Assembly (NCBI GenBank): GCA_014239435.1
Contig: JAAZYX010000020.1
Coordinates: 1-64,000, forward strand
DNA from: Fidelibacterota bacterium
GTDB taxonomy: Bacteria > Fidelibacterota > Marinisomatia > Marinisomatales > TCS55
Length of the DNA: 64,000 nt
Direction: 5' to 3'
The notes under the pieces are model-generated. The model was not told the origin of the DNA. It saw only the letters and a program-made list of their open reading frames with translations, and did not search any database. Below, one piece after another: positions 16,996 through 24,197 of this stretch (positions are counted from its first letter, which is position 1; each line of letters begins with the position of its first letter). The position numbers and the translations under genes are program-made.

Positions 16996-17138
16996 ATCCT
17001 TTGGACCAGAATGAATTACTGTCTGAGTTCGCCAGTTGGCGGACGAGTTTAATTCATTCCCGAAGGATATTGAAAATCCGGTGAATTTTTTCACCGAGGG
17101 TGCTTCTTTTGGTACTTTTCTTACGCTAAGAAAAGTAC
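16996..17138. repeat. Cluster of three hairpins, REP-like intergenic element
   Basis: Three inverted repeats follow one another. First, GAATGAATTA (17009-17018) pairs with TAATTCATTC (17050-17059), inside ATCCTT (16996-17001)/AAGGAT (17063-17068), with a GTTCGCC-AGTT-GGCGGAC tip. Second, CGGTGAA (17079-17085) pairs with TTCACCG (17090-17096). Third, GTACTTTTCTTA (17112-17123) pairs perfectly with TAAGAAAAGTAC (17127-17138). The third begins 9 bases after the Wzz-like stop codon but lacks a T tract. The cluster looks like a mobile or repeated intergenic element rather than a plain terminator. Confidence 0.6.
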
Positions 17139-17146
17139 GATACCGG

Positions 17147-18370
17147 TTATGTTTCATCGTCAGTCTTTGTTGATTCGTACCAGTTCCTGACAAAGGCCAG
17201 AACAACACCCATCCCAATCCCTAAAAATCCGGCCAAAATAACGCTCAGAGTGCGCTTCGGGCTGCTTCTCTCAATCGGCGCTTCGGGCGGATCCAGCACA
17301 TAAACAACGGTGGCCTCCTCAACCTCTTGAATCTTCGCTAATTCATGCTCTTGCTTAAGGGTTATAAAAATACCTTTTTGAACTTCCACTTCCCGTTGGA
17401 AACGCTCTTGTTCGAGCAAAAGAGACGGAGAAAGAATCTGCCGGTTTTGCTCGCGGAAATTATTCAAATTATCCTCTGCCGATTCTAAGTCTGTTTTTAC
17501 TTCAGCCATTCTGTCTTCGATAAATTGCCTTTTTTCACCTACTCGCGATGTTTTGAATTCCTGCTGATGTTTGTCAAGTTCCAGAATAAGGGAAGCATTG
17601 ATATCTGCAGCCAGCTGGGGTTCAAAAGCTTCAACGCTCAGTGTAATAATCGACGATTGTCTGTCCGTTGCAACCGCTATCATATCTTCTTTAATAATTT
17701 CTATTGCCATCTTTTCTAATGTATCAGGGCCAAATTCGGGATCCCCATCACCATAAGTGATTATTTTCAACAGGGTTTGAGCTGGGCCGTATTTTTCCGT
17801 ATCGAATTTCTGATTTAATAATTTTCTCGCCAATGTTCTGCTTTGGATTATTTCAGGATACACAAATGTCGGTGAAGCATTATCATCCGTAGGAATGTTT
17901 ATCCCGAACTGAGACGCCATGGCCCGAAGGTTCGAGACAGTACTGCTTCCGCTGCTTGAGGGCAAAATTGTTGCTGTGGAAGTAAAAACCGGTTCTGCAA
18001 TAAACAGAACATAAATGATAGTGATAATGCACGTAACCGTGGGGACGCTTAGGATAAACCGAATGTTGGATTTTAAGACAGCAATAATTTCAGTAAGGGA
18101 AATTTCATCTTCCTCGGGAAATGCTGCGTAGGGATTATAGACCGGCGGAGCGCCTTGAGTATCCTGCGGAGATGCCGATAATTCAGAAACGGCCTCAGGT
18201 TTAACCGAGGAATCGTCTTTTACCGCTAGAACATATTTAAACGGAACCTGATTACGCGCCTTCCAATTGCTGACGGTTTGGGGACTTACATCAAGTTCCC
18301 GCGCAATATCAGCAAGATTAAAGAGGCCTCTTTTTTCTTGAACTAATTGGAGAAAATCGTCGAAATTCAT
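17147..18370 (-). CDS. Wzz-type chain-length/co-polymerase protein with N-terminal HTH
   Basis: 407 residues. Residues 1-50 form a helix-turn-helix ('NLADIARELDVSPQTVSNWK'), unusual for this family. Then come a Pro-rich linker, TM1 (about 105-125), a periplasmic Wzz domain starting 'FTSTATILPSSSGSS', a long coiled coil (about 250-335), and the closing 'PPEAPIERSSPKRTL' before TM2 (about 372-395). Wzz-type proteins set polysaccharide chain length and pair with a Wza exporter, which is the next gene upstream (18551-20428). The topology leaves the N-terminal HTH in the cytoplasm, so DNA binding is physically possible. The tyrosine-kinase domain of Wzc is absent. Confidence in Wzz is high; the HTH role is a guess. 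Confidence 0.85.
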   Translation of the reverse strand: MNFDDFLQLVQEKRGLFNLADIARELDVSPQTVSNWKARNQVPFKYVLAVKDDSSVKPEAVSELSASPQDTQGAPPVYNPYAAFPEEDEISLTEIIAVLKSNIRFILSVPTVTCIITIIYVLFIAEPVFTSTATILPSSSGSSTVSNLRAMASQFGINIPTDDNASPTFVYPEIIQSRTLARKLLNQKFDTEKYGPAQTLLKIITYGDGDPEFGPDTLEKMAIEIIKEDMIAVATDRQSSIITLSVEAFEPQLAADINASLILELDKHQQEFKTSRVGEKRQFIEDRMAEVKTDLESAEDNLNNFREQNRQILSPSLLLEQERFQREVEVQKGIFITLKQEHELAKIQEVEEATVVYVLDPPEAPIERSSPKRTLSVILAGFLGIGMGVVLAFVRNWYESTKTDDET

Positions 18371-18384
18371 TGGTTGGGCGAGGG

Positions 18385-18408
18385 GTGATGGGTGATGCGT
18401 GATGGGTG
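18385..18408. repeat. Short tandem 7-mer repeat
   Basis: GTGATGG, GTGATGC, GTGATGG and a partial GTG follow one another between the Wzz-like and Wza-like genes, just upstream of the Wzz-like start codon. Such a tract can change copy number and lies where it might affect translation of the Wzz-like gene. It is too short to say more. Confidence 0.5.
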
Positions 18409-18429
18409 GATATGGAATATTATCATTTG

Positions 18430-18529
18430 GATTGTTTCGATTTTATGTGCTGTATTAATCCAAGAAGCATTCGTCGAATTTCCACAACTTTTTCCAGTCA
18501 TCTAAATCCTTCTGAGTTTCTACGCTCAT
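18430..18529 (-). pseudogene. Possible relic of a methionine aminopeptidase N-terminus
   Basis: On the minus strand an ATG at 18529 opens MSVETQKDLDDWKK, which resembles the start of type I methionine aminopeptidases (MSVETxxDLxGLKK). The frame stops ten residues later, but a shifted frame then reads 'VEIRRMLLGLIQHIK', close to the next helix of that family. This would be a decayed fragment of about 100 bases with a frameshift. It is a by-eye resemblance over a short stretch and may be chance. It fills most of the gap between the Wzz-like and Wza-like genes. Confidence 0.3.
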
Positions 18530-18550
18530 TTCTATTCACTCTTCACAATC

Positions 18551-20428
18551 TTATCCACCCGAAGATTGAATTACAAAAAATATAGTGGCCAGGGATGCTG
18601 TGATGGATGCGATTTCTTTTAGCAATTCCGTCTTATCCAAAGGTGCTACTTTTTCCTGTTGCTTAACATTGATAACACACCCTTCTTTTATAGCGGGATC
18701 AAAAAACCATCCGGGTTCTTTTACTTCGCCATTAGGATAAATAACCATGATTTCATCCGTGTTTGCATCTTCGGTATAGCCTCCAGCCATTTCTATGTAG
18801 TGTTTCATAGAAAACCCCCGTACGTACTCAATGTATCCGCCAATCATCACTTCTCCCGTTACAAGAATTGTTCCGGGTTTTCTCGGAACAAGGACAGTAT
18901 CTCCCGGGAATAATGTTACTCGATTATCTTCCCATATAACTATTTTGGAATTCCTGTTAATGTTAATGCCATCCCTAAATCCACGAGACGTCAGCCCGCC
19001 GGACATGATAATAAGATTTTCCAGAGTAATATTATCCTTATCTAATGCGTAAGTACCGGGAAGCAGAACCTCTCCCTTGATTGTGATTGTTTCCGGTTCA
19101 TCATACAGTGGATTTCTGTGAATAATAATTTGATCAAGATTCTGTAAATAAACGGGTAAGGCGTTCCTACGGGTAATATTTTCAATATTGAAAGGAACCG
19201 TTATGGTATAATCGCTGTGTTCAGTACGTCGAATTATTTTCCCTTTTTCATACATAGTTTTAAGATAATGGTGGTCTTCGATGCCCCCCGCTAAACGTAG
19301 CGCTTCAATCAAGGAAAGAGAATCAGAAAAATAATATTTTCCGGGGTTTTTCACCTGTCCGATTATTTCTATGCTCTTTTCAACATGCTTTAAAGGCATT
19401 AATCGTATTTCATCGCCATCCTGAATAGTAACATTATGTGAAGTTGTGTATTCAATATAAAACATTTCGTTTGCACTGTCGTCGCTAACACGGATATCAA
19501 CAGGAATAGTTCTTTTTAATTCTATTTGATTTCCGGCAAAACGAGTCCCTCCACCGGAATAGGAAATTAAGTCGGCTATGGTTTCTCCTTGTTTCCCCTC
19601 ATAAATCATTGGACGGTGCACTGATCCGCTAATAGTAATATGCGTTCTCCTGATAGGTATATGGACTATATCACCGTCTTTTAATTTAATATCTTCAGAT
19701 AAATCACCGTTCATAAGGAAAGAATAAAGGTCTAATTCTGAGGTATTACTGTCTCTTTTCCGCTGAATAGATCTCAATGACCCTGTTGTATCTATTCCAC
19801 CGACCTGCATTAATCCCGTTAAAACATTCGAAAACGGATGCACGGCATGTATCCCCGGATTAACAACTTCACCGACGAAATGAACGTTTATCGCCTTTAA
19901 ACTACCAAGGGACAAATCCATGAATGATGCTGGATTTTTTCCTTTAAGTGTGGAGTAAACCCTCTCAAACTGTTTTTTCAGGTACTGTTCTCCGCTTTCA
20001 AGCGATTTCCCTGTTAAGTTAAGTAAACCGACTTTATCTACGTATATGGTGCCGCTGCGGTTGATTACATGTGTACTCCGCAATTGCGTTTCACCCCATA
20101 AAGAAATAATTAATTCATCACCTGGTCCTAAAATATAATGGGCTGGCGCTGGTAGATTATCAAAAAATGTTACATTTTCACGTCCTGTAAAAAAATCATA
20201 CCCGTAGTACCGTGACTCTTGTTGACGGTTTACAGGAGCTTTTAGTATTTCCGGAGCAGGAAGTTCTGTTGGTATATTTTCTGGAACCGGTTTGCTTATT
20301 TCGGATTGTTTCAACACTTCATTGTATCGATCTTTCATTTCCTGAATATCCCGTAGACTTTGCCCGTTTGCAGGCAAATACAATAAAATGAGGATAATTA
20401 CACATATTGTTGGTATTTGTTTATTCAT
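18551..20428 (-). CDS. Wza-like polysaccharide export protein with SLBB domains
   Basis: About 625 residues from ATG 20428, which has AAGGAA 10 nt upstream and is followed by a signal peptide (MNKQIPTICVIILILLYLPANGQ). The open frame continues upstream to 20584 but that part has no signal and is AT-rich leader. 'YILGPGDELIISLWGETQLR' is the poly-export domain start. Four or more SLBB beta-grasp repeats follow ('VHFVGEVVNPGIHAV', 'ITISGSVHRPMIYEGKQGE', 'IEIIGQVKNPGKYYF', 'ITIKGEVLLPGTYAL', 'ILVTGEVMIGGYIE'). No lipobox Cys is at the cleavage site, unlike E. coli Wza. A C-terminal hydrophobic helix ends the protein. It would form the outer-membrane export channel with the Wzz-like partner downstream. 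Confidence 0.85.
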   Translation of the reverse strand: MNKQIPTICVIILILLYLPANGQSLRDIQEMKDRYNEVLKQSEISKPVPENIPTELPAPEILKAPVNRQQESRYYGYDFFTGRENVTFFDNLPAPAHYILGPGDELIISLWGETQLRSTHVINRSGTIYVDKVGLLNLTGKSLESGEQYLKKQFERVYSTLKGKNPASFMDLSLGSLKAINVHFVGEVVNPGIHAVHPFSNVLTGLMQVGGIDTTGSLRSIQRKRDSNTSELDLYSFLMNGDLSEDIKLKDGDIVHIPIRRTHITISGSVHRPMIYEGKQGETIADLISYSGGGTRFAGNQIELKRTIPVDIRVSDDSANEMFYIEYTTSHNVTIQDGDEIRLMPLKHVEKSIEIIGQVKNPGKYYFSDSLSLIEALRLAGGIEDHHYLKTMYEKGKIIRRTEHSDYTITVPFNIENITRRNALPVYLQNLDQIIIHRNPLYDEPETITIKGEVLLPGTYALDKDNITLENLIIMSGGLTSRGFRDGININRNSKIVIWEDNRVTLFPGDTVLVPRKPGTILVTGEVMIGGYIEYVRGFSMKHYIEMAGGYTEDANTDEIMVIYPNGEVKEPGWFFDPAIKEGCVINVKQQEKVAPLDKTELLKEIASITASLATIFFVIQSSGG

Positions 20429-20651
20429 ACATGTTCCTTGGCGACGGATATTTCCTATATTTTCAATAATATGTTTATTAATGTGAATATAAATTAAGTC
20501 TATTATTCTAAGAAAAAACAAACATTTTTTATTCAGAATGCAATTGGGTTTCTTGTCTTTTATATTTGTGTAGCTTGTTAACACAATAATATAATTATTA
20601 AGTGTATATTAAATAAACCGTTCATACAATGAAATCTAAACTAAAACCGGG

Positions 20652-20727
20652 TTTGGCAAAAAAGTGTGGATGAAAAAAGTAAACGACCATAAAAATAAAT
20701 CTTAACTTTCCGTAAGTTCAGGGCCCA
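20652..20727 (+). repeat. 76-bp direct repeat, copy 1
   Basis: Identical by eye to 21054-21129, 402 bases downstream. It holds the last codons of a GIY-YIG gene, its 3' spacer and the first seven bases of a tRNA (GGGCCCA). Upstream bases (20643-20651) are similar but diverged. Here the GIY-YIG reading frame has no 5' part, so this is a left-over of an earlier insertion or a duplication. Confidence 0.85.
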
Positions 20728-20838
20728 CCAACCAGCCTCTCTGCGATCGGGGTTGGCGGGTAGCTCAACACTAACTTAATGTATTCCTACCGCGCCGACT
20801 CATTTACCCAACCCTCATAGAGGCTGTTGGGTAATCCG
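20721..20838 (+). pseudogene. Broken 5' half of a tRNA(CAT) gene with hairpin insertions
   Basis: Blocks of the intact tRNA at 21123 occur here in order: GGGCCCA (20721-20727), TAGCTCAAC (20761-20769), GCGCCG plus ACTCAT (20792-20803) and AATCCG (20833-20838). Between them are 33 bases folding as CCCACCAACC/GGTTGGCGGG, 22 bases replacing GGTTAGA, and 29 bases folding as ACCCAAC-CCTC/GAGG-GTTGGGT placed directly after the anticodon. The 3' half of the tRNA is missing. It directly precedes the GIY-YIG start codon. Confidence 0.65.
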
Positions 20839-20846
20839 TTTAAACT

Positions 20847-21107
20847 ATGATACATTATGTTTATATCCTTCAATCATTACATAACGATTGGCACTACGTT
20901 GGAATGTCTTCTAATGTCTCAAGGCGCATTGAGGTCCATAATAATGAAAACGTAAATTCCACAAAACATTATGCGCCATTTAAATTGATTCTTGTTGAGG
21001 AATTTCCTGATAGAATTTCTGCGCGAAGGCGTGAAAAGTATTACAAAACAGGATTTGGCAAAAAAGTGTGGATGAAAAAAGTAAACGACCATAAAAATAA
21101 ATCTTAA
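20847..21107 (+). CDS. GIY-YIG nuclease family protein next to a tRNA
   Basis: 86 residues, a stand-alone GIY-YIG domain of the UvrC/Slx1-like small type. 'HYVYILQSLHNDWHYVGMSS' contains the two motif tyrosine blocks (YVYIL and YVG), 'NVSRRIEVHNN' carries the conserved Arg, and 'RREKYYKTGFGKKVWMKKV' ends it. The gene is followed after 15 bases by tRNA(CAT), and its last codons belong to a 76-bp repeat duplicated upstream. Small GIY-YIG genes are often found beside tRNAs in this group of bacteria, which suggests they move with or into tRNA loci. DNA cleavage activity is likely by family but unproven here. Confidence 0.85.
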   Translation: MIHYVYILQSLHNDWHYVGMSSNVSRRIEVHNNENVNSTKHYAPFKLILVEEFPDRISARRREKYYKTGFGKKVWMKKVNDHKNKS

Positions 21108-21129
21108 CTTTCCGTAAGTTCAGGGCCCA
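21054..21129 (+). repeat. 76-bp direct repeat, copy 2
   Basis: Covers the last 18 codons of the GIY-YIG gene with its stop, the short spacer and the first seven bases of the intact tRNA(CAT). It matches 20652-20727 exactly by eye. The two copies flank a unit of 402 bases that holds the relic tRNA half and the GIY-YIG gene. Confidence 0.85.
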
Positions 21130-21195
21130 TAGCTCAACGGTTAGAGCGCCGGACTCATAATCCGTCGGTTCCAGGTTCGAATCCTGGTGGGCCCA
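21123..21195 (+). tRNA. tRNA with CAT anticodon, probably tRNA-Ile2 (k2CAU)
   Basis: 73 bases fold as a full cloverleaf: acceptor GGGCCCA/TGGGCCC, D arm GCTC/GAGC, anticodon loop CTCATAA with CAT at 21156-21158, T arm CCAGG-TTCGAAT-CCTGG, discriminator A; CCA is not encoded. CAT could mean elongator Met or the minor Ile tRNA whose C34 becomes lysidine. The acceptor has C4-G69 and C5-G68, which are known TilS-recognised pairs of tRNA-Ile2, so Ile2 is preferred. It is not an initiator type by its standard first pair G1-C72. Confidence 0.9.
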
Positions 21196-21253
21196 CTATT
21201 TGCAACCATTAAGGTCGCTAAACCACACTCAATACTGATATAGAAGGAAACCA

Positions 21254-22183
21254 ATGAAAAAATTAGCAATCATTTCTCTTTTTTGGGGCATTACCCTCAA
21301 TGGGCAAGATGTTTCAGCCTTTGCCGGGTCATTGTCATTCAATTATTCAGGTTTGGGTGGGACAGGGACTTTCTCTGCTGATTTTGAAGAAGATACCACT
21401 ACCGGGGCCGGCGCCACCATTTTATCCAATGAAGATACTACTTTTTTGATGATTACCGCGTTCATTGCCGATGGCGATTCTTCTGTAGATATGTTCATGA
21501 TGCTGCTGAGAGATACAACCGGTGCAGGTTTTTCAGATGATAATGTTGGAATTTTCAATCCGCTTGACCCTTTTCCATCTGTAATTCTGATGGAGGATAT
21601 TGATTCTGCTTTCGCGGAAAGTTTTTTAGATATCTTGCCTGATTCCGCAGATATTGCCGATTCAGATTCTACTGAATTATTCACTGACAGCCTTTTTGCT
21701 GAAATTATCGGGCTTTTAATCTCAAACGCATACGTGAATGTCAGCGGCGCCATTTCATTTACATCTTCAGACTCAGACTCCGTAGCCGGATCTTTTAATG
21801 CCCTTCTTACACCTACCAATCCGTTCTATGCCAAAACGATCACTAACGGACAATTTTCTCTTTATCCGGTAGAAATTCCGATGGATCTTGCCGTTGATAC
21901 TGGACCCATGATTATCCCACAGCAAATTGAAATTCGTTCCGTTTCGCCCAATCCTTTTAATCCGTCTGCGGAAATAACTTTTTCTACTGACAAAAATTCG
22001 TTCATCACTCTGGATATTTTTGATATATCCGGCGCCCATGTGCAAAGTTTAACAAATGGTACATATCGGCCCGGTACATATTCAATTGTTTGGCATCCCG
22101 GAAACCAATCAGCCGGAGTGTATTTTGTTGTACTTTCCTCTCCTTCAGGAATTGCTACTCGGAAACTGATTTATTTAAAATAA
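21254..22183 (+). CDS. Secreted protein with type IX sorting-tail, unknown function
   Basis: 309 residues with signal peptide MKKLAIISLFWGITLNGQDVSA. The middle (about 25-215) is an acidic Asp/Ser/Thr-rich beta domain I do not recognise, with repeated 'SDSDS' and 'DSADIADSDS' stretches. The last ~80 residues carry the sorting domain 'SVSPNPFNPSAEITFS' ... 'GVYFVVLS' ... 'RKLIYLK', which in this group marks export across the outer membrane and anchoring by a type IX-like system. It starts 59 bases after the tRNA and ends one base before the convergent DUF3228 gene. Its role is not known; a surface or extracellular structural protein is likely. Confidence 0.75.
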   Translation: MKKLAIISLFWGITLNGQDVSAFAGSLSFNYSGLGGTGTFSADFEEDTTTGAGATILSNEDTTFLMITAFIADGDSSVDMFMMLLRDTTGAGFSDDNVGIFNPLDPFPSVILMEDIDSAFAESFLDILPDSADIADSDSTELFTDSLFAEIIGLLISNAYVNVSGAISFTSSDSDSVAGSFNALLTPTNPFYAKTITNGQFSLYPVEIPMDLAVDTGPMIIPQQIEIRSVSPNPFNPSAEITFSTDKNSFITLDIFDISGAHVQSLTNGTYRPGTYSIVWHPGNQSAGVYFVVLSSPSGIATRKLIYLK

Positions 22184-22184
22184 G

Positions 22185-22757
22185 TTAGATTTCCAAAGTA
22201 GCATACTGCTGCCAAAACCGTACAGCTTCTGCCCATTCTTCGGATGAATAATATGCTTTTGTCCCACCGATCATTTCCAGTTGGTTTCTCATCATTGTCA
22301 CCGGTCCCATCGGAAGATTATCAATCCCTTCTGGAAGCGCATGTATGCTAATCAATTCCCAATCCATTTCAGTTGTCTGTTCATTGTTTTCCGCTAAAAC
22401 ATCGTGGCGGTAAAGGATTAGTTCTACTTTACCCGTTGCAATCGGCTCTCCGTCAGAAGCGCGGATTTGAATATAGGGTTCTTCATTTTCCCTTCGGCAA
22501 ACTATGTTAGCGGCAAGATTTGAATTTTCATCAATTTTTACAAAAGGACAGATGAAATTTTCATTGTATTCAATTGGTAGAGATACAATTCGAACACCGA
22601 CCCTATAGCCTTCTTTGAAATTCCGGCTGTTTAGCCGTTTCTCAGCCAGAGACGCAATCTCTTCAAAGGTCATGCTGGATGAATATGTTTTGCCGGAGCC
22701 TTTTATTTGCCGGCGGACAAATTCATTTACGCCGACTGAATCATTATTTTGATTCAT
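22185..22757 (-). CDS. DUF3228 family protein
   Basis: 190 residues, soluble, no signal peptide. The start 'GVNEFVRRQIKGSGKTYSSSMTFEEIA' and the end 'EMIGGTKAYYSSEEWAEAVRFW' fit the DUF3228 family as I recall it, including usual length. No catalytic motif is evident and I know of no assigned function. It converges tail-to-tail with the sorting-tail gene (one-base gap) with no room for a shared terminator outside the coding DNA. The family assignment is from memory and moderately sure. Confidence 0.6.
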   Translation of the reverse strand: MNQNNDSVGVNEFVRRQIKGSGKTYSSSMTFEEIASLAEKRLNSRNFKEGYRVGVRIVSLPIEYNENFICPFVKIDENSNLAANIVCRRENEEPYIQIRASDGEPIATGKVELILYRHDVLAENNEQTTEMDWELISIHALPEGIDNLPMGPVTMMRNQLEMIGGTKAYYSSEEWAEAVRFWQQYATLEI

Positions 22758-22884
22758 AGTTCCCTTTCATTTTACTCTAGATGCAATTCACAAAAATCGA
22801 TTAAGTAATAACTTTGCAGAAAACTTATGAAAGTAGCTGTAATAAAATTGATGATTGTATTATACAAATATAATCCCAATTCAA

Positions 22885-24189
22885 TCAATTTTCGTTTAAC
22901 ATGCTTGTCTTATATCCAAAAAATAAAATATATCCATAACACGCTAAGAGCAGCCAAAGTGCCATTTTAAATCCTGAAACATCTGTCAGAAACCCATAGA
23001 GAGGCGGAACAATTGCACCTCCGACAATCATGGTACACAAAATTCCGGAAGCTTGTGGTTTGAGATCTCCTACATCTTGAATTGATAACGTAAAAATCGT
23101 TGGGAACATGATTGAATTAAAGAGGCCGACTCCCAGAATTGACCACATCGAAAGAAGTCCGATTGAATGCATTGAAGTGAAAACAAGGACTAAGGCTCCT
23201 AGGGCAAAAAAGGACAATACTTTCGCCGGCGCAAACTTTTGGGTTAAATAAGATCCAGCAAATCTCCCAACCATTGCCCCGCTCCAGTAAAATGTTATAA
23301 ATGCGCCTACGATTGCTCTTTTATCTAAAGTAGCCAAATCAGCATTTAGAAATTTTTCGGCCAAATGGGACATCCATGCAGTAGACTGAATAACGGTATG
23401 CATATTCATATCAATAAAGTAATTCACCAGATAACTTCCGATGGCAACTTCCGCACCCACATACACTAAAATTCCAAAGGATCCCATCAACAGAACCTTA
23501 TTTTTTAACACTTTAGCATAACTTCCATTTGAATTATTCGCTATAAGGTTTGGCAATTGCACAAAAGAAAAAATGATAGCTAAAAGAAAGATGAATGCAG
23601 TAATAACCAAAAACGGATTTTGCACAGCAGATGCTTCATTCATGTAGTAATTGGTTTTTCCGGCTTCAGTTAATAGATCAATTTCTGCCGAACTTTTAAC
23701 GGTGTCACTTAGGATGAAAACTGCTCCAATGATCGGCGCAATAGCAGTCCCCAATGCATTAAACCCCTGGGCTAAATTAAGACGGCTCGACGCTCCTTTT
23801 TCATCCCCCAATACCGCAACGTAAGGATTCGCGGCAACTTGAAGGATAGTCATGCCGCCCGCTAAAATAAAATAGGCGGCTAAAAAAATATTGAACTGTC
23901 GGAAATCGGCAGCCGGATAAAATAAAAAACACCCCAAAGCCATGGTTAGCAAACCCAATCGAATGCCATTTTTATATCCTATTTTGGATAAGATTGATCC
24001 GGCCGGAATCGAGAATAAAAAATAGGCCATGAAAAATGCAAATTGTACTAATCCTGCTTGAAAATAGGTTAGCGTAAACAATTCCTTTATTCTTGGGATG
24101 AGCGAATCCACCAAGACAGTAATAAAGCCCCATAGAAAAAAGAGAGAGACTAATGCTATAAAGGGGATGAGGTATTTTTGCTTTGCCAC
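22885..24189 (-). CDS. Sugar MFS permease of the FucP/GluP family
   Basis: 434 residues, 12 predicted membrane helices. 'FFLWGFITVLVDSLIPRIKE' and 'ILQVAANPYVAVLGDEKGASSRLNLAQGFNALGTAIAP' match the FucP/GluP-type proton-sugar symporters (the NPY and RLxLxQxFNxLGT motifs). It imports a monosaccharide across the inner membrane. It begins 8 bases downstream of the GH92 gene and is the last gene of a run that also contains a GH2 beta-mannosidase, so mannose released by these enzymes is the most likely substrate. A glucose, galactose or fucose specificity cannot be excluded from sequence. Confidence 0.85.
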   Translation of the reverse strand: MAKQKYLIPFIALVSLFFLWGFITVLVDSLIPRIKELFTLTYFQAGLVQFAFFMAYFLFSIPAGSILSKIGYKNGIRLGLLTMALGCFLFYPAADFRQFNIFLAAYFILAGGMTILQVAANPYVAVLGDEKGASSRLNLAQGFNALGTAIAPIIGAVFILSDTVKSSAEIDLLTEAGKTNYYMNEASAVQNPFLVITAFIFLLAIIFSFVQLPNLIANNSNGSYAKVLKNKVLLMGSFGILVYVGAEVAIGSYLVNYFIDMNMHTVIQSTAWMSHLAEKFLNADLATLDKRAIVGAFITFYWSGAMVGRFAGSYLTQKFAPAKVLSFFALGALVLVFTSMHSIGLLSMWSILGVGLFNSIMFPTIFTLSIQDVGDLKPQASGILCTMIVGGAIVPPLYGFLTDVSGFKMALWLLLACYGYILFFGYKTSMLNEN

Positions 24190-24197
24190 GGATTATA

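Noticed and set aside
16954-17217. 87-residue minus-strand frame across the hairpin cluster
   Set aside because: It overlaps the Wzz-like C-terminus and reads through the hairpin repeats; it has no domain and no ribosome binding site, so it is a by-product of the repeat DNA.
20429-20584. N-terminal extension of the Wza-like frame
   Set aside because: The 52 extra residues are AT-rich, non-conserved-looking and precede the SD and signal peptide at 20428.
21343-21819. 158-residue minus-strand frame
   Set aside because: It is the antisense of the Asp/Ser-rich sorting-tail protein; its Ser/Lys/Glu-rich composition is an artefact.
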